Assembly (NCBI GenBank): GCA_964035575.1
Contig: OZ037858.1
Location: 1,116,001-1,180,000 of the forward strand
Direction of reading: 5' to 3'
DNA: 64,000 bases
Source: Rhynchopus sp. YZ270_cl-10
Taxonomy: Eukaryota; Euglenozoa; Diplonemea; Diplonemida; Diplonemidae
The stretch's first letter is position 1, and each line of letters starts with the position of its first letter. The notes beneath the pieces were generated by a model, which was given only the letters and a program-made list of their open reading frames with translations, was not told the DNA's origin and did not search any database. A program made the translations under genes and the position numbers. Positions 10,754 to 21,800 of this stretch are shown piece after piece.

Positions 10754-12438
10754 GCTGAGAATAACTCGCACTCTGCCCGGGGAGTGCGGTACCAAGCCAT
10801 AATGAACAAAAAAAAGTCTCCACCCCGCTTCCTTCGGTCTCGTCCCTTTCACCTCCCGCATAACAGAATAAATAATAATACAGTATGGTGCGTGTGACTG
10901 CAAACGTCGAGGGAACCTTGCTTCTTGCAGTGCTGCAAGTGCTCGCCACCACGGTGGTAGCAAAGTGCATTGCGTTGGCGCACTTGGGCAGGCCCTGACG
11001 GCACTGAGGAACGAAAAAGAAAAATAATTCCGCGCCGCCCAGGGCTGCACCTTATAAAAAAATTTGCCTGCGGCGCCATTTTCCCTTTTTTGCTCTGCAA
11101 AAAAGGATTCGCTGAGTGGCTTTGTGGTGTAAAGCTGCATTTTTTATACTGTACCCTAATTTTTTTTCGCCTGCGGCGCCGTTTTATATTCATCCCGAAC
11201 ATTCGGGGTGCACGTAGCGCGTAGCGCGCCCGGGTTTAGGACCCCTTCTTGAATGTCGAGGGGGCGGTTCACGTTACAGTGGGTCCAGAATCATAGTTCA
11301 ATTTAACCCCGCTAAGCAACTCGCTGGTGGTAATGACCAAAACGTGTATCAGCCAAGAATTTGCCCATTTTTTTCAAAATGACCCCGTGACAGTGAGGGT
11401 AAAAACTCGGAAAACCCGAAAAAGGCCAAAAAAACCCCCCGAAAAGGGAAAACCGAGAACATATTTCGGCAGGGGGGCAGCGTGTTCTCAGAAAAATCCA
11501 AAAATTGCCTGTAAAAATCCTTAGAAAAAACCCGGGTGCCCGATCCAAAAAAATGGAAAAAACCCCAGGGTGCCCGCCCACCCCTGACAAAAAAGCAAGG
11601 ATGGCAAAAAACGAAAGTGTGGTTGTGTCTGTGCATTTGAAAGCAGCTGTGGGTAGTTCTTCAGAGCGGAACATTGCCCAGTGTGTATGTGTGTGTTCAG
11701 CGGTTTTTTTGTTTTGTTTTAAGATGTGTGAGCACGAGAGGAGGCCCACCCATTTCTGTTATGGTTTATTTTATTTTATTTTTTATTTTTTTTGAAAAGG
11801 AACTTTGGTTTTTTCAATTCGCGTGAAAATGTATTCCCTTGTGTTGACTTTTGTTACGGGCATTTTGTGTTACTTCGAGAGACCGAAAAACAAAACCCCT
11901 CCCCTTTTTCACCAGCAATCTTGACACAACAATATGAAAACAATGCACGAGATTAACAGGAAAGTGGATATTCTACTGAGGCAAAAGAATTTCAACAGAA
12001 ATTAAAAAAAAATGCCTTCTCCATCTCTCTATCTCTCTCTCCAATGTGTGAAAGTTAATTGCTGTTTTTAGTTGAAACAACACCCAATAAAACAATAGGT
12101 GCACGCGTGTTCCATTACAAAGCAAACAGAGAAAAAAAAACCCCCCTCCATCTCTTTAGGGCCACGTGCCGTTCTGTAAGTATCTAGCCCGTTGTGGGTG
12201 ATTATCGATACAAAAATGAATACGTTGTCCACCTACACTATAAACAATCGTTCCTATTTTCCAACTCAAAAAAAAAATAAATGGGAAACCGTTGTTTATT
12301 AGTTTTCAAAGAGTCTCCCCCCCAAAATAAAGTCGCGACACTAAATAATGTGCTTCCTCCTTTGTACTGTCAGAGACAGTCCATTCGTCTTTCAAGAAAA
12401 AAAAATATACCCCCACCCTGTGTTCTCTGTTTTGGTGC

Positions 12439-12654
12439 CTACACGACGGTGATGTAACGGGTGTTACAAGTGGAGTTACAAGTGAGTTACATGTAACTTT
12501 TGTTACATGTAACTCACTTGTAACCCACCAGTTACAACATGATTTTGCCTGTAATTCATGTATCCCACTTGTAACTCACTTGTAACGGTTTTTCACTTGT
12601 AACGTTACATGTAACTTCACTTGTAATGTACTGTACATCACCGTCGTGTAGTTC
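12439..12654. repeat. MITE-like palindrome, terminal repeats CTACACGACGGTGATGTA
   Basis: 18-bp perfect terminal inverted repeats (12439-12456 and 12634-12651) enclose a 213-bp interior made of many alternating GTTACA, AGTTACA and TGTAACTCACTTGTAAC blocks, so nearly the whole element folds on itself. The element at 15758-15881 shares the terminus ACACGACGGTGA and also the TAGTTCT that follows the right end, so the two are members of one family. There is no coding capacity. Confidence 0.75.
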
Positions 12655-13080
12655 TACCCCCCCGCCCCCCCCCCCCCCCCAATTCACCATTCTGATCTCT
12701 GCAACAAAAAAAAAATGCTCTTTTTTCTCTATTCTCCTCCCCTCTTTCCATCCCTTCTGATGAATGGCATAATTTGAAAAAGAGGTTCCTGAAGTACTTC
12801 ATTCTCATCTCATCAACTCTTCTTCATCGAAGTGGAAGCAGGGCATATCAGTAAATCACGAAAATGCTTTTCCGTCACACTTTTTTGGCACGAAGAGGGG
12901 TTTGTTATTTCAAACTTTGATTTTATTTCAATGGGTACATTTAGTGCACCCTATTATACCTTCTATTCAGTAGAATAGTTAGTATATGAAACAAACTCCT
13001 CATCCCCTCCCTCTCCCTCCCCCCTCCATTCACATTCCCAGGAGCCGCAGCCCCAGCGGTAAAAGAAAAACGGTTTTACC

Positions 13081-15481
13081 ATGGACAAAGCGGTGATTAA
13101 GAAGGCGACAAGCGACTCAAGCGAGCCGACAATGGGTCATCTGTACCGTGAGATCTCGCAGATGACGTATGCTGACGGGAAGGCGTGTTTGAAGGTTGCT
13201 GCGTTTTTGATGGACGAACGTCTTGGGAAGAGCAAGAACAAACATCAGATCATCAAGACCCTTAAGGTTATCAAACACTGCGCTGCCGATGGCCACAGCG
13301 ACTTTCAGAAGGCACTGCAAAAACGGTCTGATGAGCTGCGTGAATACTCCTCCTATCGAGGCGCACGGGACGCGCTTTATGGCGACTCCCTCAACGAGCA
13401 AATCAAACAGGCAGCCAGAGACGCAATCGACGCGCTCTATCAAGAACAGAACAGCAACGTCTCCGTCAACCCCATCACCGGCATTGGGGGTGGGTCTGTA
13501 GAGAAACCTAGCGGGGGAGAGGACGGCTTCGAAGGCTTCACCTCTGGCATTGCTTCCACACCGTCGCAGGGCTTCGGCTCTGCAGAAGCGCAATCCCGCT
13601 TCAAAGATGAATGGAACAAAATACACAACCCCTCCGCCGCAAAAGAAGCAGACCCCTCTCAAAGCTCCTACCTCTCGCAGTTTGGGAAGGCCGCAATGAC
13701 AGGGTTCGGCATGCTTGCAGACCCCAATGCAGAGAGAATGAAGAAGATGCTTGAAAAGAGCGAGCAGGCGCAGTACAACGGCATCAAGCTGGACACCCCT
13801 GCAACGGCTGCAGTGGCGCCATCTGCTTCTACCTTCAAATTCCTTAATGAAGGTGGCGGTAATGCTGAGGGTGGTGGTGGAGGTGGCGGTGGTGGTGGAG
13901 GTGGAGGTGCACCAAGCGGACTGAAAGTCAACGACGCTGTCATCTCAATGAACCGTGCGCAGCAGATTGTCGACACAACCGTCGAGCTCACAGAATTCCA
14001 ACGGTCAGAGGTGACCCGCTTCCTGAAGGACGTAGCGGCGCTGGAGGTTTCCCTTCATGAAGATCTTGCTGCACGTCTTGATGAAAAGCTTAGACAAGAT
14101 ATGCCGTGGAAAAAGCGTCTCGTTGCACTCACATGCGTCGAAGGTCTTGCCAAAGCAAAGAACGAAGCCGTCGTAGACTATTTCACAGAAAACCCGGAGG
14201 ACATCTACCGTAATGTCAATGTGGTGCAAGAAAGTGTCAAGCAAAAGGCAAAAAAAGTTCTTACAGCGCTTGCCCTCCCCCCAAAGCCTGGTGTCGTCAA
14301 GCTGGGTGCTGTTGCAGAGGTGGCTGCACCGGCTGTGAGTGTTGGGAACACTTCGTTCGATGAAATGCCTGCAGCAACGGGAGATGAAACAAGAAAACCT
14401 AAGCGTGGGAAGGAGGGGAAGGTGACCATCAGCAGGAAGCGGACTTCGAAGGCTGCGGTGCAGGAGACAGGGGTGGGGATGGGGGCGGGAGATATGTTTG
14501 CGGGGATGACGACAGCGCCGGCAGCACAGCCGGACCTGATGTCCATGCCATCTGCAGAACCTGTCATGAGCGTTCCATCGAATGGGAACCCTGCCGCGGC
14601 GGGGTTGGGTGTGTTCGGGATTACACCGGCCGCACCTCAGCCTGTTGTGCAACCAGTAGTTCAACCTGTTGCCACTGTTCAGCCAGTGGTCCCTGTGCAG
14701 ACAGCGCCAGCGCCTGTGTCGGCAGACCCCTTCGACTTCTTTACAGGCACAGCAGCGCCCGTAGCAACAACAACCCCCGTGCAGCCCAACATCGCACAGC
14801 ATATGCACGCCGTCCCCTCAGTGGCCTCCACCAACTCCCTCGACTCAATGTTCGCGAACATCGCCTCAGGCCCTATCGCGCCCGTCGCCGCCCCCACCCT
14901 CCCTGCGCCCGCCCCCGCCAACGGGACGTCCTTCGACGCGATATTCGGCAACCCCGCACCCCTTGCAGCTCCCATACCGCAGGTGCCGGCGCCGATCCCG
15001 TCCGTCCCCGCACAGCCCACACCGCCCACAACGTCGTTTGACCCCTTCGGTGGCCTGACCGCAGCGCCTGCGGTGCCTGCCGTGCCCGCAGCTGTGCCCG
15101 CGCCAGTGGCGAAGGTATGTACAAGGTTGTTTGTCGTAAAGATGTCATATTCTTGGTTTCTTTGATTTTGATTTTGTTTTGACACAACACCCGCACAGCC
15201 TGCCGACCCCTACGCAGACCTCTTCGGCTCGCCACCAAAGCCGGCAGCTGTCGCTGTGCCTGCAGCACAACCGGCACCCGTCCCGATGCCGCAGGTTCCT
15301 GTCGCTGCACCGGTTCAGGTACGTTCACTTTCAAAAGGTCCACTTTTAATAACACATTATTCAGGGTGCGGACCTCTTCGCGCAAGCCTCAGCTATCAAA
15401 GACCCTGCTGCGCAGATGGAGTTCATCAAAGAACAACAGAGGAAGCTTGCCGAGCAGATCGCTGCGTTGCAAAGCAAATAG
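13081..15481 (+). CDS. Tepsin-like ENTH-domain adaptor protein, three exons
   Basis: About 756 aa; exons 13081-15114, 15199-15318, 15365-15481, each frame-consistent. The N-terminal ENTH/VHS-type helical domain (about 1-125) begins with the tepsin-like KKATSDSSEP and contains KTLKVIKHC and ALYGDSLNEQIKQAARDAID, close in pattern to tepsin (ENTHD2), the AP-4 coat accessory protein of trans-Golgi vesicles. After a linker with a Gly-rich run (about 260-277), a second all-helical domain (about 285-400) matches the position of the tepsin tVHS domain. The remainder is Pro/Ala/Val-rich and disordered with DPFDFF, FDPFGG, DLFGS and DLFAQ motifs of the kind that bind clathrin-adaptor ears. Its end, KEQQRKLAEQIAALQSK, is a short coiled coil. 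It should act in vesicle coats; AP-4 partnership is inference from the domain pair. A likely acceptor AG lies at 13040-13041. Confidence 0.82.
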
Positions 15482-15757
15482 AAAAAAAAAAACACGAAGC
15501 CGGGGGAGGGGTCCTTCCTCCTCCTCCCATATCCCTCCCCATAGCTTTCCTTCCCCAGCGGAACCCACCACGAGTATTAAGCCGCTTGTGAGATCAAACA
15601 CTGTACCGGGATAGAGAGACAACGCAACGCTAAGAACAATTTTAAAAAAAAAATCTGACACACATGCCAACCAAAAAAGGAATAGAATGGGTGTCAGGGG
15701 GAAAATATAATAAAATAGCAAACGTCTTTTTGGGTGGGTAGGGGGGGAGGGGAGAGG

Positions 15758-15881
15758 TACACGACGGTGAAGTACATGCCTTGACTTGTGGTTTTTTTCT
15801 TCTGGTTTCACCGTTGGCTTACAACGGTGAAAACAGAAGTAAAAAAACCACGAGTCAAGTCATGTACTTAACCGTCGTATA
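15758..15881. repeat. MITE-like palindrome, terminal repeats TACACGACGGTGAAGTA
   Basis: The arms 15758-15815 and 15822-15881 are near-perfect inverted copies. They contain ACACGACGG, GTACATG, TTGACT(T/C)GTGG, TTTTTTT and TTTCACCGTTG, with a loop of a few bases. The terminus is shared with the element at 12439-12654. It is 124 bp long, non-coding, with no clear target duplication. Confidence 0.75.
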
Positions 15882-16560
15882 GTTCTTTTGCTGTGTCTCA
15901 CAGCCGGCTTTTTGTTTCAAAAAATAGGTACGAGGCATAGGTTTATCTTGCCAGAAAAAAATAATTCTATATTTGCAAACCCGCGAGCTGGGGGTCTTTT
16001 CAAAACGATAATTGATTTTTTACCTTCACATGTCTTGGTGCGTAAAATCACCGACGAGCATGCACGATATACACAAAAAAAAGCAAAAAAAAAAGAAAAG
16101 AAAAAAACTGACTCGGGGATGGGAGAGAGAGGGCACTGTAAGAGATTTTGCTATTGTAGATTTTCAAGAGATTTTTTTGGTGGACATCGAGGGCCGAGAG
16201 GGTTGTGGTGGAGCCCCTCTCTGAAACTGCAAACTAACTGTTCCAAAATTATGACACACGCGCCACCGTCTGATGGGCAGTACCTACCTCACGAATAGAA
16301 ATTCACTTTTGAATGTGACCACGTGGTATGCTTTATCTTCAATCGATTCTTACTATTGTTGGCTTTGTATTTCAAGTCAACTTTTTTGTTTTTGAAGCAA
16401 CACCCAAAAGTGTAAAAAACCACGGAGGGAGGGAGGGGTTTGTGCTTCCTCTTGTACTGTCAAAACTTCACTTTTGTTTTTGTGTCTTTTTTTTTCCCCC
16501 TTTCGAAATGGATGTAGGACTTGCATGATTGGGGTCCACCCGGTGTGCCCAAGGTTTGCG

Positions 16561-16608
16561 GGTACACTGTCACGAGAGGGCTTTGTATTTCAAATCAACC
16601 CTTTTTTT
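16561..16608 (+). repeat. Interspersed repeat, TGTCACGAGAGGGCTTTGTA type
   Basis: GGTACACTGTCACGAGAGGG, then CTTTGTATTTCAAATCAACC and a T run. Well-kept copies, all + strand, are at 31962-32007, 41449-41500, 42577-42621 and 59511-59560; a partial copy lies at 16360-16388. All lie between genes and all end in a T-rich tract. Confidence 0.7.
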
Positions 16609-16759
16609 TTGTTTCCACTGAAAAAAGAGAACTCCTCTCCTTCCAAGGGGATGCAGGTTAGGAAGGAAGGCATCTCCCAACCTGGAGATACATTTTGGAT
16701 ATTTTGATGGCCAAAAAGCGGTGAGGTTTTTTTTTGGTTCATCTTCACTCTTTTTTTAA

Positions 16760-16799
16760 AGGTGACTAAGCTACGATATGGGAGGCTTACGTTCATCAT
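16760..16799 (+). repeat. Small hairpin repeat, GACTAAGC/GCTTA type
   Basis: AGGTGACTAAGC, a longer loop, then GAGGCTTACGTTCATCAT. It belongs to the family described at 25554-25600. Confidence 0.6.
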
Positions 16800-17460
16800 T
16801 TGCAAAAAAAAAAAAATAGTGGAGCACACTCTAGGGTGGCTACACTAATACAACCAAGATTTCAAAAAAAAATAACCCCCCCTTTTTTCCTCATTTGGAT
16901 TCCTTCAGTTGCGTTTCGTCTATATTTGTATTATGGTACCTCTTCCACGACGACCATGTGTTGTTTTTTTTCTTCTTTTTTGTTCCCATCTTTCTGAGAA
17001 AAAAAAAAATGTCGTTCCCCGGCGGGTTTTTTGTCCTCCCCTCCCCATATATTTTTTTTGTAGAGACAAAGTGGGGGAGGGGGGGAAAAGAGAAAAAAAA
17101 AATACAGGAAACAACCCAACACAAGGGTTGAAAAAGGGGTTAAAAAAAGCAACAATAAACCAGAACGAAAAAAGTATTATCTCATCTACTTTTTACATCA
17201 CGCGCTTCCCAACCCCACACATATACCCTCTCTCTCTCTCTCTCCTTTTCCTTCATGCATTTTACCAACGTCATTTGCTCGAAATCTTTCAATTGCGGCC
17301 AGGTACGATCAAAAATATGCATCAGATCACATTTTACCTACGGGAGAGAAAATCATAGCAAATCACAAAAAACGGCCACGGTCCGTAAAGGGTTAACAGC
17401 CAAGAAATGCTCAATAATTGCGCAAGAGGGTTTACAACGCTCTTCTGCTCTACTAATTTT

Positions 17461-17550
17461 TTTGGCTGCGTTCAACGAAAACAATCTTCTCCCTTTCCTA
17501 GTCGAGTAATCAAGATTAGTTGGTGACTGTAAAGTCGGGTTTTTTGCTAT
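17461..17550 (+). repeat. ~90-bp dispersed repeat, copy 1
   Basis: TTTGGCTGCGTTCAA, GAAAA.AATCTTC, CCCTTTCCTAGT, ATCAAGAT, GTGAC.GTAAA matches 54044-54130 over its whole length with scattered substitutions. CAATCTT and AAGATT can pair as a stem. It is non-coding. Confidence 0.65.
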
Positions 17551-17674
17551 GTTTTCGCACTCCACTTACTCAATTACCCCTTTCTCTACCTCTTCCTCTC
17601 CCTCTCTCTTCACTTAAAAGTTCCCCTCCATTTTCCCCAAATAGGTTTCAACTCTCTCCCTCTCTCTTAACAAT

Positions 17675-17977
17675 ATGAAGTACGTCGCGGCACTGCTCCT
17701 TGCACGGATGCGGGTGGAGCAGCCTACCGAAGCTGATGTTCGTGCAGTGCTTGCAAGCGTTGACTGTGCCATTGACGACGTGGCGCTTTCTACGTTTATG
17801 TCTACCGTTGAGGGGCAGGACATCTCGCAGCTCATGACTGCAGGAGAGTTGCTTCTCGCCGTCCCCACCGAGAAAACCGAAACAGAAGAAGACCCAGTGA
17901 AGAAGGTGCAGGACCGGGACTGTGAATGCGACTGTGACTGTGGTCTGGACGACTTCACCTTTAACCTCTTCGAATGA
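17675..17977 (+). CDS. 60S acidic ribosomal protein P2, divergent C-terminus
   Basis: This 100-aa protein has the N-terminal dimerisation domain of P2 (MKYVAALLLARM, then a helical pattern ending VEGQDISQLMTAGELLLAV). P2 forms part of the ribosomal stalk, which recruits elongation factors. The usual Ala/Pro hinge is missing and replaced by TEKTETEEDPVKK. The universal tail (acidic run, then MGFGLFD) is replaced by alternating Cys and acidic residues and DDFTFNLFE, which keeps only the F.F.LF pattern. The Cys codons are TGT/TGC where Ser codons would give the normal Ser-acidic run. The gene is intronless, starts at ATG 17675 behind a CT-rich tract, and could be a paralogue rather than the main stalk protein. 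Confidence 0.85.
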   Translation: MKYVAALLLARMRVEQPTEADVRAVLASVDCAIDDVALSTFMSTVEGQDISQLMTAGELLLAVPTEKTETEEDPVKKVQDRDCECDCDCGLDDFTFNLFE

Positions 17978-18803
17978 TACGGGAGGTGCAAAAAAATTTT
18001 TCCGAAAAAAGTTGAGCAAAAAAAAAAAGTTGCGCGGAGCTCAGCGAAGGTGTCTACACGTTATCAATTTTTCAAAAGAAAATGGCATTGATCGAAATGA
18101 AATATCTCCTTGTTCTTGCCCTTCAGGAGGGAAATCGTTTGATATACCAATACATTTTTTTTTTCTTGTGACATTTTGCATCGCTCCTTCGATAGCCACG
18201 GGTCAAATGACTGCGTCTCATTTTGCACTATCAACTTCACCTTTCTTTGGAGCATGAACCTCGATAACACATGTGGAAAAGATGTGTATGCAGGTGAGGC
18301 ATGTTCATATCTTAACTTTTCTTTCTTTTCCCCACCACTGTTCCGGGGGTGGACCAAATCCCCATTACACCAAACATAATATCATGAAAAAAGGGTCCTC
18401 TCTTGCCTCTGAGGACCGTTTTTTTCTTTTATTTTTTACTTGTTATTAGCCCTGGCGGCTCGTGTTGTTCTGTGTGGGCTAGCCGGGTCTTGCGATCCGA
18501 CTGGTGTCTGTTTTACTCAGCATCAGGGTACGTTGGTGCTTTTGGTAAGCGGATTGACACGTTATGTGAACACCTCCCCCTGGGGGCACAGACAGCACAC
18601 CTTCCCCCCTTTGGGTGGTATTGCACATCAAGCGTATAACCAACCTCAAAAACAAAACAAAAGGTATACCATAAAAAAGACAAACCAACATCCTGCTTCG
18701 TCATCCTCCCCTCACCAGACTCCGACTCCCACCCCCCACTCCATGCCACCCACAGATTTGCTACACGCTGTTGGAACTTGCGGGCAACCAGACGGGAGAC
18801 ACA
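17978..18803. other. Intergenic spacer, P2 to helicase-RBR gene
   Basis: It holds the P2 3' end, a partial copy of the TTTTGCACTATCAACTT repeat (18206-18240) and the helicase leader. CCACCCACAG ending at 18755 is the likely trans-splice acceptor, 48 nt before ATG 18804. An out-of-frame ATG at 18743 lies upstream of that acceptor and so would not be in the mature mRNA. No gene is seen. Confidence 0.55.
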
Positions 18804-21800
18804 ATGGTAGGCCAAACACCTTGTCGCGATGATGATGAGTGCGTCAGAGAGAGCCACCAAGGAACGACCTCCGCAAGAAACCAGAAGGGGAAGGGGAAAG
18901 GGAAAGGGAAGAAGGGGAAAGGGGACAAGGGCGGTGAGGACGGACGGACAGAAGCATGTTCTTGCCTTGCTTACGGTATTTTGTCTGCTGAAAACTGTGA
19001 ACCGCCTGCAATAAACCAGAAGGGGAAGGGGGGGAAGGACGCAGGAAAAGGGAAGGGGAAGGGGGAGAAGGGCGCAGGAAGGGGGAAGGGGAAGGAGAAG
19101 GAGCATGTGTTCCTCTCGCCACACCAATTGGTCAAAGTGTCGCCGAAAGGTGTGGGGAAGGCGATGAAGATGGGGCTTCCCATCGGTGGCGACTCAGCGG
19201 AGACAGTGAATGCGTGCAGGGAGCGGATCTTCACACTGTGCGAATTGCCGTCTCTCGAGGAGGTCCGTGTGAAGCACGAGCACACAGAACAGGAGATGGC
19301 GTGCGCCTATGTTGGCACCACTGTCCTGCTTCTGGATTCATTCGACACAGCGGTGATTGCAGAGGCGACATTCTCGGAAGGCCCACCCCGTATGACATTA
19401 ATGGATGGGTCTGTTGTGTGTGCATCCCGACTCTGCCCTTGGCCGCACCAACCTTCACATGTGAAAGTCGAATGCACAGACACCACACCCCTCCCAAATG
19501 GCTTTCTTACCAACTACGCGGCGTCGCACCTTGGGCAGATCTGTGGTGATGCATCTGGGAAAGACTTAGAGCTCGGGGGGTTGTACCTTTCTGCTACAAA
19601 GCCTTCGCAATTGAAGAACGCGTTGACACTGCATGCGACTGAAGGGCGTACCCTACCGTGTCTGTACCTGGAGGCAAGCTGCGATATCGCTCGGCATGCC
19701 AATTTGACTGAGTCGGACTGCGAGAGGGTGTGCCTGCAGCTTGGGGTGCACAAAGCACAGACGCTCTTCATCCCATGCGCGGAGAAGGTGAACAAACAGA
19801 AGTGCAAAGGCATCCTCGCCCTCCTGGGGAGGGACCCCCTCGCAGGGAAGCGCATCCCCAGCCACGTTGTCATCCGTGCGGGCGACGAGGGTACCGACAC
19901 AGAGGAGGCACCGCCGGAGAAGAAGGTCTCCGTCACACAGATTCCGGCGCTACGTGTGAAGTTTTCCGTCGACTCCGGAAGGGCAGAGGGTGTCCTCCTT
20001 TCCAAGGATGGCCATGTGGTGACGGCCCGGATGGGGCACAACCCCAATGTGAGTGTCATCTCAAAGGTGCTGAAGGAGCAACTTCACGTCAGAACAAAGA
20101 CAACTACATGCCGGCACCACAGACAAAGTGAAGTCTTTGACGGCCCCCCGTGCGAACAGTGCAATCACAGCCACGACCTCTCAGACCTCACGAAACAAGA
20201 AGTCAACACAGCAGTGGAGAGGACAGCCCTCCTTCCAAAAGGCACGTACCGAACGTGGAAGGACTTACAAGACAGTGTGGCTGAAGAAGTGCCGCGACTC
20301 CTGCAAAGGGCGGAGGATATGCAGGAGGCGATGCGTCTGCGGTCAAGGCAGCTAAAGGCGGACATCACCCACCTGGAGACAATGGGTGACAACACAGCAA
20401 CCTTGACGCCCCTTCGAGCGGAGGAAGAAGACATGATGACACAGAGGGAGAGCTTCAGAGAAAAGCGGAAATCACTTCTTGCGGAAACCCTGTGGGGCTC
20501 GTGCAGGCTCTCAAGTGTGCGTGTTCTGGAGAGGGAGGTGAGGCGCCTTGGGGCGCTCCTCCCCATCCTCACGCATCGCAAGGCTGTGGTGGATTTCCTG
20601 ACAAAGCAGCAGCATGGGGTGCTTCTAGTGGACGCCTCCACTGGGTCTGGGAAGAGCACACAACTGATTCAGTACGCATCAGAAGCAGTGGGGGGTGATG
20701 TGTGGTGCTGCCAGCCTAGAGACCTGGCAAGAGCAAGTCTGCAACGCAGGGTTAACGAAGAGATGGGCTACGCAGACCAGTGCAAGTCCTCCCTCCGGTT
20801 CCTAAACACAAAAAGCCTTCTCGACAAAGTGCTCGCAATCAAAATGTCAGATGAGAGAGCTATGAAGGAGTTCAGACACGTCCGTACCATCATTGTTGAC
20901 GAGGTGCACGAACGCTCGCTTTGGACGGACATCCTCCTCCCTCTTCTGAGGGAGCTTCTGGACAAGAAGGCACGCGAGGGCAAATCACTCCACATTATCC
21001 TCGCCTCCGCCACCATGGACACACAGTTCTTTGAGGACTACTTCAACCGAGGGAACGCCCCTGTGGAACGACTCACCATCACAGGCAGAGCGTACCCAGT
21101 AGTTGTCCAGTACGGCGCCTCCCACGTGTCCCTCACGAGCTACCTTGAGCTTGCCCACTCCAAGGTCCGAGAAGTTGTGGAGGCGATGCCGGAGCCAACA
21201 TCTGAGGAGCATATTCTTGTGTTTGTCCCTCGGAGGCAAGATGTGGAGGCGCTGGTGGGGCGTCTGGAAGAGTTGGTGGAAGACTACCCTGTCCTGCCCA
21301 TGGGGCTGTACGGTGGGATGGACCGTGATGAGCAGATGCGTGTCTTCAACAAATGCGAAGATAAGATTAAGATAGTCGTCTCCACGAACATCGCAGAGAC
21401 CAGTGTGACGATCAATGGTGTCAAGGTTGTGATTGACACCGGGGTTGTGAACCAGGACACATACAGTGCTGCGAAGGGCATCTCAGTCACCCGTCTTTCA
21501 CCCATCTCCCGCAGCAGTGCTGAACAGCGCAAAGGCCGTGCAGGGAGAACCTGTGCAGGTGTCTGCTACCGTCTCTTCTCCGAGGAGGCCTTCCACTCCA
21601 TGGAACCCGACATCGTCCCAGAGATCTTCCGTGTGGACCCGATGGAGGCAGTACTGAAGCTGAAGCAGGCTAACGTAGACGTCCACACGTTTGATTTCAT
21701 TTCCAGCCTTCCCGACGGAGAGATGGAGACAGCCACACGGAAGCTCGCGTACCTAGGCCTTCTAACGCAAAGAGGAGGGATCACGGCTGATGGGAGAGAA

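Larger units (their letters stand above)
10170..13080. other. Repeat-rich intergenic region
   Basis: No gene was recognised. It contains an A27 run near 10540-10565, a GC-rich block with three tandem ~33-bp units (10594-10753), a small perfect hairpin CGCACTC/GAGTGCG at 10767-10790, two CCTGCGGCGCC strings (about 11068 and 11172), and a palindromic element at 12439-12654. The segment 11230-11620 is moderately GC-rich with long A and C runs but no open frame of note. The last 60 bases are the leader of the tepsin-like gene. Confidence 0.55.
15482..17674. other. Repeat-bearing intergenic region
   Basis: No gene was recognised. It contains the palindrome at 15758-15881, two copies (one partial) of the CTTTGTATTTCAAGTCAAC repeat at 16360-16388 and 16561-16608, a GACTAAGC-type hairpin repeat at 16760-16799, a (CT)n run at 17226-17246 and a ~90-bp repeat at 17461-17550 whose partner is at 54044-54130. 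The final stretch before 17675 is the pyrimidine-rich leader of the P2 gene. Confidence 0.55.
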
